A stretch of 56,200 bases of DNA from an uncultured Alistipes sp. (lineage in GTDB: Bacteria; Bacteroidota; Bacteroidia; Bacteroidales; UBA932): positions 1-56,200 of the forward strand of contig URSC01000015.1 in NCBI GenBank assembly GCA_900550465.1. Direction: 5' to 3'. The translations under genes and the position numbers were made by a program. Positions within the stretch are counted from its first letter, which is position 1. The number at the start of each line of letters is the position of its first letter. The notes below the pieces were generated by a model. The model did no database searches and was not told where the DNA came from. It was given only the letters and a program-made list of their open reading frames with translations. Shown here one piece after another: positions 40,101 to 49,718 of the stretch.

Positions 40101-41195
40101 ATGAACCGCTTGATTTTCAGTATCGTTACTCTTCTCTGCCTCCATCTTGCCGGTGCTGTGCAGGCCGGTGCGCAGAATGTGTTCGAGCAGACAGTCTCCT
40201 TTGACAAGATAGTTCACGACTTCGGAGACATTATGCTTTCAGACGGACCTCAGGAATGTACATTCAAAGTCAAGAATATAAGTAACAGGCCTGTGGTCAT
40301 CCACAGAGTCATCACCTCGTGCGGATGTACTGAGCCGACATGGACTGAGGCTCCGATAAGGCCTGGAGATACCGGAGATATCAAGGTCGTGTTCTCAAAT
40401 GACCAGGGACCCTATCCGTTCAGCAAGTCGGTGACTGTATATATAGCCGGACTCAGCAAGCCGGTAGTCCTGAAGGTGCGCGGAATCGTTCACGAGAAGC
40501 AGAAAAGCCTGTCGGAACTTTTCCCTGCGGCAAGCGGTCCGCTCGGTTTCCGCGAATCCTCGGTGTCCATGGGGCAGATTGAGCAAGGGCTTGCCCGCAG
40601 CATAGAGGTCGAGATGGCGAACACTTCCGGAAGGGCAGTGGAAGTCAGGTTCACGGATATGACACCTGGTCTGACGGTCTCGATGTCAGGAACGACAGTC
40701 CCCGCAAAATCCAAGGTGCGCATCACCTGTATGGTGGATACCCGCCTCACCGGCGGAGAAAAGTGGGGTAAGACGCCCTTTACATTCTCCGTGGTGGTGG
40801 ACGGCCGGAAATATTCGAAGGTTCTGACCGTCGAGGCACTGATCAAGGAGAATTTCACCTCCCTGACCGATGAGCAGAAGAGGGCCGGTGCCCTGCCTCA
40901 GTTCGAGGCGTCATCCCTGGAACTCGGAGTGGTGGAGCCAGGCAGTGTACTGGAAGGGGAATTTATAGTAAAGAATATAGGTAAGGATGCCTTCGAGATA
41001 TACAAGGCGGACTCAAGCGAGGGCGGTGTCAGCGTGGACCTTCCCTCTCCGGTACCTTTCGGGGAGAAGGATGCCGTCAGGGTAAGGGTGAATACTGAGG
41101 GGCAGAGCGGCGAGGTGCTGAACATCCTGACGCTGATAACCAATTCACCTACCCGGCCTATTATCAACCTGTTTATTATTTATACCGTAAAATAG
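40101..41195 (+). CDS. DUF1573 domain protein, exported
   Basis: The 364-residue protein has a signal peptide (MNRLIFSIVTLLCLHLAGAVQA). A DUF1573 domain follows at about residues 30-135, with FDKIVHDFGDI, FKVKNISNRPVVIHRVITSCGCTEP and VKLRGIV-like strands, the conserved CGC pair included. The rest consists of further Ig-like immunoglobulin-type strands; a second related unit begins near residue 270 (SLELGVVEPGSVLEGEFIVKNIG). Members are common in Bacteroidetes; function is unknown, with an adhesin-like or scaffold role proposed by fold. It is followed 9 bp later by meaB/argK. Confidence 0.85.
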   Translation: MNRLIFSIVTLLCLHLAGAVQAGAQNVFEQTVSFDKIVHDFGDIMLSDGPQECTFKVKNISNRPVVIHRVITSCGCTEPTWTEAPIRPGDTGDIKVVFSNDQGPYPFSKSVTVYIAGLSKPVVLKVRGIVHEKQKSLSELFPAASGPLGFRESSVSMGQIEQGLARSIEVEMANTSGRAVEVRFTDMTPGLTVSMSGTTVPAKSKVRITCMVDTRLTGGEKWGKTPFTFSVVVDGRKYSKVLTVEALIKENFTSLTDEQKRAGALPQFEASSLELGVVEPGSVLEGEFIVKNIGKDAFEIYKADSSEGGVSVDLPSPVPFGEKDAVRVRVNTEGQSGEVLNILTLITNSPTRPIINLFIIYTVK

Positions 41196-41204
41196 ATACA
41201 TATC

Positions 41205-42326
41205 ATGAACAATAAATCAGACAGACAGGGCGACTTCTTCGACGAGTATCATCACGATGACTCGGCACTGGTGATGAACGACGGGATAGAGCAGCCGCCT
41301 ATCGTGAATCCATATCTCAGCAACATCGTCCGCCGCAGGCGTGCCGCCATGACGGTGGAAGACTATATGAAAGGTATCCTCGAGGGCAACACCATAGTCC
41401 TCAGCCAGGCCATAACCCTGGTGGAGAGCTCTCTGCCCGAGCACAGGGACATGGCGCATGAGCTGATAGTGCGCTGTCTCGAGCACTCCAAGCGCAAGGA
41501 GTCGATGCGTATCGGCATTACGGGCGTACCCGGAGCCGGTAAGAGTACCTTCATCGAGGCCTTCGGCAACCTGGTCACTGCCAAGGGCCACCGTCTCGCC
41601 GTCCTGGCCATCGACCCCAGCAGCGAGAAGACCAAGGGCAGCATCCTGGGCGACAAGACCCGCATGGAGACCCTCTGCAACAACCCCATGGCCTTCATCC
41701 GCCCCAGTCCCTCCGCCGGCTCTCTCGGCGGTGTGGCCCGCAAGACCCGCGAGACTATTCTGCTGTGCGAGGCCGCCGGCTATGACGTGGTATTCATTGA
41801 GACCGTGGGTGTGGGACAGTCCGAGACGGCCGTCCACTCGATGAGCGATTTCTTCCTGCTTATCCTTATCTCCGGTGCCGGAGACGACCTCCAGGGCATC
41901 AAGCGCGGTGTGATGGAGATGTCGGACCTGATAACCGTGAACAAGGCTGACGGCAACAACATCGACAAGGCCAACATGGCCCGTGCCCTCTATTCCAACG
42001 CCCTCCACCTCTTCCCGCCCACAGAGTCCGGCTGGGCACCCACCGCCCTGACCGCCTCCTCCGTAGAGAAGACCGGTCTGGAGGATATCTGGGCCATGAT
42101 GGAGAAATACTTCAAGCTGGTCAAGGGCAACGGCTACTACTGGAAGAGGCGTCTGGAGCAGGACCGCTACTGGATGTACGAGACCATCAACAACTCTCTG
42201 CGCGACATGTTCTACGAGGACCCGTCCGTGGCCGCGGCCCTGCCCGACTACGAGAGGGCCGTGCTCGACGGCAAGATCGACTCGTTCTCGGCCGCCGGAG
42301 AGCTGCTCAAACTCTACCGCAGGTAA
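41205..42326 (+). CDS. meaB: MeaB/ArgK-type GTPase chaperone of methylmalonyl-CoA mutase
   Basis: The 373-residue protein is a G3E GTPase of the MeaB/ArgK type. It has GITGVPGAGKSTFIEA (Walker A), VLAIDPSSEKTKGSILGDKTRM (switch I-like base), VVFIETVGVGQSE (Walker B, switch II) and LITVNKADG (guanine specificity, NKAD). MeaB protects and loads cobalamin into methylmalonyl-CoA mutase, used for propionate formation in Bacteroidales. The mutase genes are not in the window. An N-terminal extension of about 50 residues precedes the G domain. It lies 3 bp before the next gene. Confidence 0.93.
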   Translation: MNNKSDRQGDFFDEYHHDDSALVMNDGIEQPPIVNPYLSNIVRRRRAAMTVEDYMKGILEGNTIVLSQAITLVESSLPEHRDMAHELIVRCLEHSKRKESMRIGITGVPGAGKSTFIEAFGNLVTAKGHRLAVLAIDPSSEKTKGSILGDKTRMETLCNNPMAFIRPSPSAGSLGGVARKTRETILLCEAAGYDVVFIETVGVGQSETAVHSMSDFFLLILISGAGDDLQGIKRGVMEMSDLITVNKADGNNIDKANMARALYSNALHLFPPTESGWAPTALTASSVEKTGLEDIWAMMEKYFKLVKGNGYYWKRRLEQDRYWMYETINNSLRDMFYEDPSVAAALPDYERAVLDGKIDSFSAAGELLKLYRR

Positions 42327-42329
42327 CAG

Positions 42330-43439
42330 ATGTTCTGGCATATTCTCAAGGACGTCCTTCTCAACTCATGGCTCATTACCTCACTGGTGATGGTGATGAT
42401 GATCATGATAGAGTATGTCAACGTGGCTTCGGCCGGGCGCTGGTTCGGCCGGCTGCAGGGCTCGCCGCTCAGGCAGGTGATGGCCGGCTCGCTGCTGGGC
42501 CTGATACCGGGCTGTATCGGCGGCTTCGCGGCGGTGTCGCTGTATTCGCACGGCATCATCAGCATGGGGGCCCTGGTGGCTGCGATGATTTCCTCTTCGG
42601 GGGACGAGTCGTTCGTGATGCTGGCCATGATACCGCGCCAGGCCCTGATTCTCTTCGCCGTACTCTTCGTGCTGGCCGTCGGCTGCGGTCTTCTGACTGA
42701 CCTGATGTTCAGGAAGCACCCTATAAGAGTGAGCTGCGACCCGGGCTTCGAGCTTCATGAGGCCAATAAAGGGGAGTTCCCGCGGATATTCCGCCTCTCC
42801 TCCTACAGGGGGATGCGCTCGGCAGGGTGGGAGAGGATAGTGCTGATAGCCGCTATCCTGGTCTTCGCAGTCGCGGTGTTCACCGGTATCCTGGAGCATG
42901 AGCATGTCGGGGAGGAAGCCGCTGCGGTGGCAGCAACAGAGGCGGCGGCTCACGCATTGCCCTTCAATTTCCTGAGCGAGAGGTGGATGAACGTGCTGTT
43001 TGCGATTCTGAGCCTCTTCGTGGCCCTGCAGGTGGCGGCATCGTCCGAGCATTTCGTCAAGGAACATCTATGGCACCATGTCATCCGGAAGCATGCCCTC
43101 AAGACGTTTCTGTGGACGGCCGGAGCCCTGGCTGTCATCACCGTCGTGATGCACTATGTGGACATGGGCAACTGGCTGAGGGACAACACCTACTATCTGC
43201 TTATCCTGGCGGCGCTGGTCGGCATGATTCCCGAGTCCGGCCCGCACATGGTATTCATCACCCTTTTTGCCGGCGGCTATGTCCCTTTCTCTGTCCTGCT
43301 CACCAGTTCCATGTCCCAGGACGGCCACACCTCCCTGCCCCTGCTGGCCTCCAGTACCCGCAGCTTCCTTGTCGCAAAAGTCGTCAACGCCCTCTTCGCC
43401 ATCCTCATCGGCAGCATTTTCTATCTCTTCGGCCTCTAA
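42330..43439 (+). CDS. Putative manganese transporter (PF11449, ArsP_2-like)
   Basis: The 369-residue integral membrane protein has about ten hydrophobic segments. It begins MFWHILKDVLLNSWLITSLVM and contains GLIPGCIGGFAAVSLYSHGIISMGA and GMIPESGPHMVFITLFAGGYVPF, the paired glycine/proline-rich repeats of this family. A His/Glu-rich loop (GILEHEHVGEEAAAV) in the middle could bind metal. The family was named by homology; some relatives resemble arsenic permeases, so metal specificity is uncertain. It is tightly coupled to meaB (3-bp gap) although the functional link is not evident. Confidence 0.8.
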   Translation: MFWHILKDVLLNSWLITSLVMVMMIMIEYVNVASAGRWFGRLQGSPLRQVMAGSLLGLIPGCIGGFAAVSLYSHGIISMGALVAAMISSSGDESFVMLAMIPRQALILFAVLFVLAVGCGLLTDLMFRKHPIRVSCDPGFELHEANKGEFPRIFRLSSYRGMRSAGWERIVLIAAILVFAVAVFTGILEHEHVGEEAAAVAATEAAAHALPFNFLSERWMNVLFAILSLFVALQVAASSEHFVKEHLWHHVIRKHALKTFLWTAGALAVITVVMHYVDMGNWLRDNTYYLLILAALVGMIPESGPHMVFITLFAGGYVPFSVLLTSSMSQDGHTSLPLLASSTRSFLVAKVVNALFAILIGSIFYLFGL

Positions 43440-43441
43440 TA

Positions 43442-43472
43442 TTTGAAATATTCTGAATATTCCATATCTTTG
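43442..43472 (+). promoter_or_regulatory. Promoter of secA
   Basis: TTTG (43442-43445), 19-nt spacer, TATCTTTG (43465-43472): a full consensus match at exact spacing, 25 nt before the ATG. Confidence 0.85.
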
Positions 43473-43497
43473 TAGGTTGTACAAAATATGTATTTAG

Positions 43498-46400
43498 ATG
43501 GCATCAATTAATGGATTTTTGAAGAAAATTTTCGGTTCGAAAGCCGAGAGGGACATGAAGCAGATAAGGCCGGTACTGGAGAAGGTACTGGCGGCCTATG
43601 ACAGGATAGACAAACTTTCGGACGACGGGCTCAGAGCAGAGACTGAGAGAATAAAAGAAGTAATACACAGTAAGATAGCCGCAGACGAAGAGCGTAAAAA
43701 ATCACTTCGCGAGCAGCTTGAGGACGTCACCATCCCCGTCGAGAAAAAAGAGGCGCTGGCCACCGAGGTGGACAAGCTGACCAAGAAGATCGACGAGGAG
43801 ATAGAGGAGGTGCTCAACGAGGTACTGCCCGACGCCTTCGCCGTGATGAAGTCCACAGCCCGCAGGTTCAAGGAGAAAGAGGTCATAGAAGTGACCGCCA
43901 CCGACATGGACCGCGAGTTCAGTGCCAAGCACGACTACGTCCGGATCGAGGGGGACAAGGCCTACTGGAACCATACATGGCTGGCTGGCGGCAACCCGAT
44001 TACCTGGGACATGGTCCATTACGACGTACAGCTCATCGGTGGTATTGTCCTGCATCAGGGTAAGATATCGGAGATGGCCACAGGTGAGGGAAAGACCCTC
44101 GTGGCGACCCTCCCCGTCTTCCTGAACGCCCTGGCCGGCAAGGGAGTCCATGTAGTCACCGTCAACGACTACCTGTCCAAGCGAGACTCCGAGTGGATGG
44201 GCCCTCTCTATCAGTTCCATGGTCTGAGAGTAGACTGCATCGACAAGCACCAGCCCAACTCGGCCGCACGCCGCGCAGCCTACCGCGCCGACATCACCTT
44301 CGGCACCAACAACGAGTTCGGCTTCGACTACCTGCGTGACAACATGGCCATCGACCGCAACGACCTGGTGCAGCGCAAGCACCACTACGCCATAGTCGAC
44401 GAGGTGGACTCGGTGCTGATTGACGATGCCCGTACACCTCTTATTATATCCGGTCCCGTGCCCAAGGGCGACGACCAGCAGTTCGCCGAGTACAAGCCCT
44501 ACGTGGAGCGTCTGTACAACGCCCAGAAGCAGTTGGTGACCAAGCTTCTGACCGAAGCCCGCAAGCTGATAGCCGAGGGCAAGGAGACCGAGGGCGCCAA
44601 GCTCCTGCTGAGGGCCCACAAGGGACTGCCCAAGTACAACCCTCTGATCAAGTTCCTCTCCGAACCCGGCATGAAGCAGCTCCTGCAGAAGACCGAGAAC
44701 TTCTACATGCAGGACAACAACAAGCAGATGCACCTGATCACCGACGACCTCTTCTTCGTCATCGAGGAGCAGACCAAGACCGTCGAGATGACCGACAAGG
44801 GCAACGACCTCATCGCCGCCAGCGTATCCGACGACAAGTTCTTCATCCTGCCCGATATAGGAAACGAGATAGCCGAGCTGGAGAAAGAGGACATCACTCC
44901 GGAGGAGAAACAGGCTAAAAAGGCAGCCCTTCTGGCCGACTATGCCCTCAAGTCCGAGCGCGTACATACAGTCACCCAGCTGCTGAAGGCCTACGCCATG
45001 TTCGAGCGCGACGTCGAGTATGTGGTCATGGACAACAAGATCAAGATCGTAGACGAGCAGACCGGCCGTATCCTGGAGGGACGCCGCTATTCCGACGGAC
45101 TCCACCAGGCCATCGAGGCCAAGGAGAACGTGAAGGTAGAGGCCGCTACCCAGACCTTCGCCACCATCACCCTGCAGAACTACTTCAGGATGTACCACAA
45201 ACTGGCCGGCATGACCGGTACAGCCGAGACAGAGGCTGGTGAGTTCTGGTCCATCTACAAGCTGGACGTAGTGGTCATCCCCACCAACCGTCCCGTCATC
45301 CGCAAGGACGAGGACGATATCATCTACAAGACCAAGAAGGAGAAATACAACGCCGTCATCGCGCGTATCGTGGAGCTCACGCAGGCCGGACGTCCGGTGC
45401 TCGTGGGTACTACCTCCGTCGAGATATCCGAGCTGCTGAGCAAGATGCTCCGTATGCGCGGCATCAAGCACAATGTCCTCAATGCCAAGCAGCATGCCCG
45501 TGAGGCAGAGATCGTGGCCCATGCCGGAGAGGCCTCCACGGTGACCATTGCCACCAACATGGCCGGCCGTGGTACCGATATCAAGCTCGGGCCCGGAGTC
45601 AAGGATGCCGGCGGTCTGGCCATCATCGGTACAGAGCGTCACGACAGCCGCCGTGTGGACCGTCAGCTGCGGGGCCGTGCCGGACGTCAGGGCGACCCCG
45701 GTTCATCGGTGTTCTACGTTTCCCTGGAGGACAACCTGCTCCGTCTCTTCGGAGGCGAGCGCATGTCCGCCCTGGTCGACAAGATGGGCCTCAAGGAAGG
45801 CGAACCCCTGCAGCACCCGATGCTCTCGAGCTCCATCGAGAGAGCCCAGCGCAAGGTCGAGGAGAACAACTTCGGTATCCGTAAGCGCCTGCTCGAATAC
45901 GACGACGTGATGAATTCCCAGAGGGAGGTGATCTACAACAAGCGCCGCAATGCCCTCTACGGCGAGCGTATCGACGTGGACGTGATGAACATGATCGGCG
46001 ACTGCTGCGAGGTGCTGGCCGACAAGTCCGAGGATATGGACTACGAGGACTTCAAGCTTGAGGTCATGAAGACCCTGTCGATCGATCCTGCCTTCGACGC
46101 CCAGTTCTACAAAGACGCTTCCCGCGACAAGATAGCAGAATCCCTCAACTCCCAGATCCGGGAGGAGTACCAGCGCCGCAGCGACACCATGGTCACCCAG
46201 GCCTGGCCGATAATCAAGGCCATCTACGAGCGTCAGGGCCAGCAGTTTGAGAACGTGGCAGTGCCCGTAGGAGACGGAACCAAGGTCATGCGCGTGATAG
46301 TCAACCTCAAGAAGGCTTACGAGACACAGGGCCGCGAGCTCGTCCGTGCCGTCAGCAAGACCATTACCCTGATCATGATTGACGACGCATGGAAGGAGCA

Positions 46401-46782
46401 CCTGAGGGACATGGACGACCTCAAGCAGTCCGTCCAGAACGCCACCTACGAGCAGAAGGACCCTCTGCTTATTTACAAGTTCGAGAGCTTCAACCTCTTC
46501 AAGGGTGTCATCGAGCGCATCAGCCGCGAGGTGGTGACCTTCCTCCTGCGTGCCGCCATCCCCGTAAGGGAAAATGCCCCCCAGGACGTCCGCGAGAGTG
46601 AGCGCCGCCGCACCGACATGAGCCGCATGCACACCTCCAGAACTGACATGGTCACCAACGGAGGACAGCCCAAGAGCAATGCCCCCGTCCACGTGGAGAA
46701 GAAGGTGGGCCGCAACGACCCCTGCCCCTGCGGTTCGGGCAAGAAGTACAAGAATTGTCACGGAAGACTTGAAAATAACTAA
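43498..46782 (+). CDS. secA: Preprotein translocase ATPase SecA
   Basis: The 1094-residue protein is the motor of Sec export. The visible features include MATGEGKTLVATLP (Walker A), VHVVTVNDYLSKRDSEWM, DEVDSVLIDDARTPLIISGP, the helicase half with TNMAGRGTDIKLG and RQLRGRAGRQGDPGSS, and a C-terminal SEC-C zinc motif (NDPCPCGSGKKYKNCHG). It is about 190 residues longer than E. coli SecA because of insertions around 270-460, as is normal in Bacteroidetes. It stands alone with its own promoter and is followed by lpdA after a 16-bp gap. Confidence 0.97.
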   Translation: MASINGFLKKIFGSKAERDMKQIRPVLEKVLAAYDRIDKLSDDGLRAETERIKEVIHSKIAADEERKKSLREQLEDVTIPVEKKEALATEVDKLTKKIDEEIEEVLNEVLPDAFAVMKSTARRFKEKEVIEVTATDMDREFSAKHDYVRIEGDKAYWNHTWLAGGNPITWDMVHYDVQLIGGIVLHQGKISEMATGEGKTLVATLPVFLNALAGKGVHVVTVNDYLSKRDSEWMGPLYQFHGLRVDCIDKHQPNSAARRAAYRADITFGTNNEFGFDYLRDNMAIDRNDLVQRKHHYAIVDEVDSVLIDDARTPLIISGPVPKGDDQQFAEYKPYVERLYNAQKQLVTKLLTEARKLIAEGKETEGAKLLLRAHKGLPKYNPLIKFLSEPGMKQLLQKTENFYMQDNNKQMHLITDDLFFVIEEQTKTVEMTDKGNDLIAASVSDDKFFILPDIGNEIAELEKEDITPEEKQAKKAALLADYALKSERVHTVTQLLKAYAMFERDVEYVVMDNKIKIVDEQTGRILEGRRYSDGLHQAIEAKENVKVEAATQTFATITLQNYFRMYHKLAGMTGTAETEAGEFWSIYKLDVVVIPTNRPVIRKDEDDIIYKTKKEKYNAVIARIVELTQAGRPVLVGTTSVEISELLSKMLRMRGIKHNVLNAKQHAREAEIVAHAGEASTVTIATNMAGRGTDIKLGPGVKDAGGLAIIGTERHDSRRVDRQLRGRAGRQGDPGSSVFYVSLEDNLLRLFGGERMSALVDKMGLKEGEPLQHPMLSSSIERAQRKVEENNFGIRKRLLEYDDVMNSQREVIYNKRRNALYGERIDVDVMNMIGDCCEVLADKSEDMDYEDFKLEVMKTLSIDPAFDAQFYKDASRDKIAESLNSQIREEYQRRSDTMVTQAWPIIKAIYERQGQQFENVAVPVGDGTKVMRVIVNLKKAYETQGRELVRAVSKTITLIMIDDAWKEHLRDMDDLKQSVQNATYEQKDPLLIYKFESFNLFKGVIERISREVVTFLLRAAIPVRENAPQDVRESERRRTDMSRMHTSRTDMVTNGGQPKSNAPVHVEKKVGRNDPCPCGSGKKYKNCHGRLENN

Positions 46783-46798
46783 TTTAAAACAAGATACA

Positions 46799-48196
46799 AT
46801 GGAAAAATTTGACATAATCGTGGTAGGCTCCGGTCCCGGAGGTTACGTCGCAGCGGTCCGCGCCGCCCAGCTCGGCAAGTCAGTAGCAGTCATCGAACGT
46901 TCAGAGATAGGCGGTATCTGCCTCAACTGGGGCTGTATCCCCACCAAGGCCCTGCTCAAGAGCGCCCAGGCCTATACATACGCCCGTCATGCCGCTGAAT
47001 ACGGCTTCGAGGCATCCGATGTGAAGACCGATATCACCAAGATGGTGGAGCGCAGCCGCGGAGTGGCCGCCCAGATGTCCAAGGGCGTGGAGTTCCTCCT
47101 GAAGAAGAACAAGATTACCCTCATTAAAGGCGAGGGAGTCCTCAAGAGCGGTCATACGGTAGAGGTCAATGACTTCGAGGCCGGCACCAGGACCGTCTAT
47201 GAGGCTGACCACATAATCCTGGCAGTAGGCTCAAGGGCCAATTCCCTGCCCTTTGCCCCCATTGACGGAGAGCGCATCATCTCCTACCGTCAGGCCCTGG
47301 TGCCCGAGAAACTTCCCAAGAGCCTGGCAGTCATCGGCTCGGGAGCTATCGGCAGCGAATTCGCATTCTTCTACCGCAGTCTCGGAGTGGAGGTGTACCT
47401 CATAGAGTATCTGGACCGTCTGCTGCCCGTGGAGGACGATGACGTATCTGCCCAGATCAGCCGTTCGTTCCGCAAGGCCGGCATCAAGGTGATGACAGCC
47501 GCCCAGGTCAAGAGTGTGGATACCTCGGGAGAACTCTGCAAGCTGACTGTCGAGACCAAAAAGGGTACGGAGACCATCGAGGCCGAGACCGTGCTCTCCG
47601 CTGTCGGCGTTATCCCCAACACCGACTCTATCGGACTCGAGGAAGTAGGCGTGGAGATGGTCCGTGGCCGGAAGATCAAGGTGGACGAGTACTATCGCAC
47701 CAACGTGGAGGGTATCTATGCCATCGGCGATATCATCCCGACCCAGGCTCTGGCCCATGTGGCTTCGGCTGAGGGTATCTGCTGCGTAGAGGCCATCTGC
47801 GGTCTCAACCCCAAGCCGATAGACTACGGCAATATCCCCGGCTGCACCTATGTCACCCCTGAGGTGGCATCTGTCGGCATGACCGAGAGGGCAGTCAAGG
47901 AAGCAGGCATAGAGTACAAGGTGGGCAAATTCTTCTTCCTCGCTTCCGGCAAGGCCGCTGCGGCAGGGGAGAAGGACGGTTTCGTGAAGCTGATTATCGA
48001 TGCTGCCACCGACAAGGTTCTGGGAACTCACCTCGTGGGAGCCAATGTTACTGAAATGATCTCAGGTATCGTGGCGGGACGCAACATCGGCATGACCGCT
48101 TCAGACCTGATCCATTCCGTGCACCCTCATCCTACCATGAGCGAGGCGATAATGGAGGCCGCCGAGGCATCTCACGGAGAATGTATCCATCAGTAG
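46799..48196 (+). CDS. lpdA: Dihydrolipoyl dehydrogenase
   Basis: The 465-residue flavoenzyme starts at the ATG at 46799 (MEKFDIIVVGSGPGG). The upstream in-frame start lies inside secA. It has the FAD-binding GSGPGGYVAAVRAAQLG, the redox disulfide GGICLNWGCIPTK, the NAD site IGSGAIGSEFAFFYRSLGVEV, GDIIPTQALAHVASAEG, and the C-terminal His-Glu dyad in SVHPHPTMSEAIMEAAE. It reoxidises lipoyl groups of 2-oxoacid dehydrogenase or glycine-cleavage complexes. No E1/E2 genes are adjacent. Cytosolic homodimer. Confidence 0.95.
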   Translation: MEKFDIIVVGSGPGGYVAAVRAAQLGKSVAVIERSEIGGICLNWGCIPTKALLKSAQAYTYARHAAEYGFEASDVKTDITKMVERSRGVAAQMSKGVEFLLKKNKITLIKGEGVLKSGHTVEVNDFEAGTRTVYEADHIILAVGSRANSLPFAPIDGERIISYRQALVPEKLPKSLAVIGSGAIGSEFAFFYRSLGVEVYLIEYLDRLLPVEDDDVSAQISRSFRKAGIKVMTAAQVKSVDTSGELCKLTVETKKGTETIEAETVLSAVGVIPNTDSIGLEEVGVEMVRGRKIKVDEYYRTNVEGIYAIGDIIPTQALAHVASAEGICCVEAICGLNPKPIDYGNIPGCTYVTPEVASVGMTERAVKEAGIEYKVGKFFFLASGKAAAAGEKDGFVKLIIDAATDKVLGTHLVGANVTEMISGIVAGRNIGMTASDLIHSVHPHPTMSEAIMEAAEASHGECIHQ

Positions 48197-48221
48197 TATC
48201 AACAGTTAAACAGTTTATATT

Positions 48222-48680
48222 ATGGCAAAAACAGAAATAATCCCACAGGCCAATGAGTTGTGCAGGATCTCCAAGGGCACCAAGATTACCGGTCTGATGA
48301 CCTCTAGCGCCGATATCCGTATCGACGGTACATTCGACGGAACAGTCTATACCAAGGGAAAGCTGGTGATAGGCGAGGCCGCCAACATCAAAGGCAAAAT
48401 TTTTGCCCAGAGCTGTGATGTCTGGGGGCATGTGGAGGGAGACATCTTTATGGAGGACATTATCAATTTCAAGGCCAATTCCAACTTCACCGGCTCTCTC
48501 AAGACACCCAAGCTCAGCATCGAGGTAGGTGTAGTCTACAACGGTACCTGCCACATCATTACCAAGGAGGAGTACAACAAACATCTTCACGAAATCCCTG
48601 AACTCAACAAAGAGGCGGCACTCAAGCCTGCCGCCGCTCCCGCAGCAGCCGGAGTCAGCCACACTGCAGCCGCCAAATAG
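48222..48680 (+). CDS. Bactofilin (polymer-forming cytoskeletal protein)
   Basis: The 152-residue protein has a central beta-helix bactofilin domain (about 20-110) built from short repeats such as TKITGLMTSSADIRIDGTFDGTVYT and KGKIFAQSCDVWGHVEGD. It has a short polar N-terminus and an Ala/Pro-rich C-terminal tail (ALKPAAAPAAAGVSH). Bactofilins form filaments without nucleotides and often help shape the cell wall or localise enzymes. It follows lpdA by 25 bp and is convergent with the GT2 gene across a terminator. Confidence 0.9.
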   Translation: MAKTEIIPQANELCRISKGTKITGLMTSSADIRIDGTFDGTVYTKGKLVIGEAANIKGKIFAQSCDVWGHVEGDIFMEDIINFKANSNFTGSLKTPKLSIEVGVVYNGTCHIITKEEYNKHLHEIPELNKEAALKPAAAPAAAGVSHTAAAK

Positions 48681-48704
48681 TTTTCGTTGCGTAGAAGATA
48701 CAAT

Positions 48705-48746
48705 AAAGGTCCTGAGCCAACGTCTCAGGACCTTTACTGTTTTTTA
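48705..48746. terminator. Bidirectional terminator
   Basis: AAAGGTCCTGAG (48705-48716) pairs with CTCAGGACCTTT (48724-48735) over 12 bp around a 7-nt loop, followed by ACTGTTTTTT on the plus strand. It separates the convergent bactofilin and GT2 genes. Confidence 0.92.
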
Positions 48747-48749
48747 CCC

Positions 48750-49712
48750 TTATTCTATTGAATCCTTGATTTTGTACTCGTTGCGTGTGGCACTGTTGCG
48801 CGAGATGAGTTCTCCGAGGAAGCCGGTGAGAAAGAGCATGAATCCGACGAGGATGGCTACCAGCGCCAGGTAGAAGAGGGGCTGGTCGGTGACCGGACGG
48901 AAGCGCAGCCCGCCGATCTGGGAGACGACCTTGTCGATGATGAGCCAGAGGGCGATGACGAAGCCGATGAGGAAGGAGACGATGCCCCAGACTCCGAAGA
49001 TGTGCATGGGCTTCTTGCCGAAACCGGAGAGGAACCATATCGTCATCAGGTCGAGGAAGCCGTTGAAGAAGCGGCTCATGCCGAATTTGCTCCTGCCGTA
49101 CTTGCGCTTGCGGTGGACTACCACCTTCTCTCCGATTTTGGTGAAACCGGCATTCTTTGCGATGTAGGGGATGTAGCGGTGCATGTCTCCGTAGACCTCA
49201 ATTTCTTTTACGACATCGCCTCTGTAGGCTTTGAGTCCGCAGTTCATGTCGTGCAGTTTCAGCCCTGTGACCTTGCGGGCGGTGAAGTTGTATATCTTCG
49301 ACGGGATGTTCTTGGTGAAAGTATTGTCGTGACGGACTTTTTTCCAGCCTGAAACCAGGTCATACCCGTCTTCCCGGATCATCCTGTAGAGTGCCGGTAT
49401 CTCGTCCGGGCTGTCCTGGAGGTCGGCGTCCATGGTGATGACCACGTCCCCGGCGGCCTCGCGGAAGCCGGTCTGGAGAGCGGCTGACTTGCCGTAGTTG
49501 CGGCGGAAGCTGTAGGCCCTTATGTGCGGGTTGGTGATGGAGAGCTCCTTTATGGTGTTCCATGAGCCGTCGTCGCTGCCGTCGTCTATCATCAGTATCT
49601 CGTATTCGATGCCGGCTATCGGAGACTGGGCTATGGCCCGGTCTATCCACTCCACCAGTTCAGGAAGGGATTCGTTCTCGTTATATAGGGAGATTACTAT
49701 AGAAAGATCCAT
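48750..49712 (-). CDS. Family 2 glycosyltransferase (polyprenyl-phosphate sugar synthase type)
   Basis: The 320-residue protein is a GT2 enzyme of the GtrB/DPM1 type. It starts MDLSIVISLYNENESL, with ILMIDDGSDDGSW (DxD-like nucleotide site), TMDADLQDSPDEI (catalytic DAD region) and HRKRKYGRSKFGMSRF near residue 205. Two C-terminal membrane helices (HIFGVWGIVSFLIGFVIALWL and FYLALVAILVGFMLFLTGFL) follow. Such enzymes load a sugar onto a lipid carrier for cell-surface glycans. Donor and carrier cannot be read here. It is followed by the bactofilin terminator and preceded by the DUF4199 gene with a 6-bp gap. Confidence 0.92.
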   Translation of the reverse strand: MDLSIVISLYNENESLPELVEWIDRAIAQSPIAGIEYEILMIDDGSDDGSWNTIKELSITNPHIRAYSFRRNYGKSAALQTGFREAAGDVVITMDADLQDSPDEIPALYRMIREDGYDLVSGWKKVRHDNTFTKNIPSKIYNFTARKVTGLKLHDMNCGLKAYRGDVVKEIEVYGDMHRYIPYIAKNAGFTKIGEKVVVHRKRKYGRSKFGMSRFFNGFLDLMTIWFLSGFGKKPMHIFGVWGIVSFLIGFVIALWLIIDKVVSQIGGLRFRPVTDQPLFYLALVAILVGFMLFLTGFLGELISRNSATRNEYKIKDSIE

Positions 49713-49718
49713 ATCTGG

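Noticed and set aside
43702..45642. 646-codon leftward frame opposite secA
   Set aside because: Antisense shadow rich in Leu, Val, Gly and His; secA itself is unambiguous.
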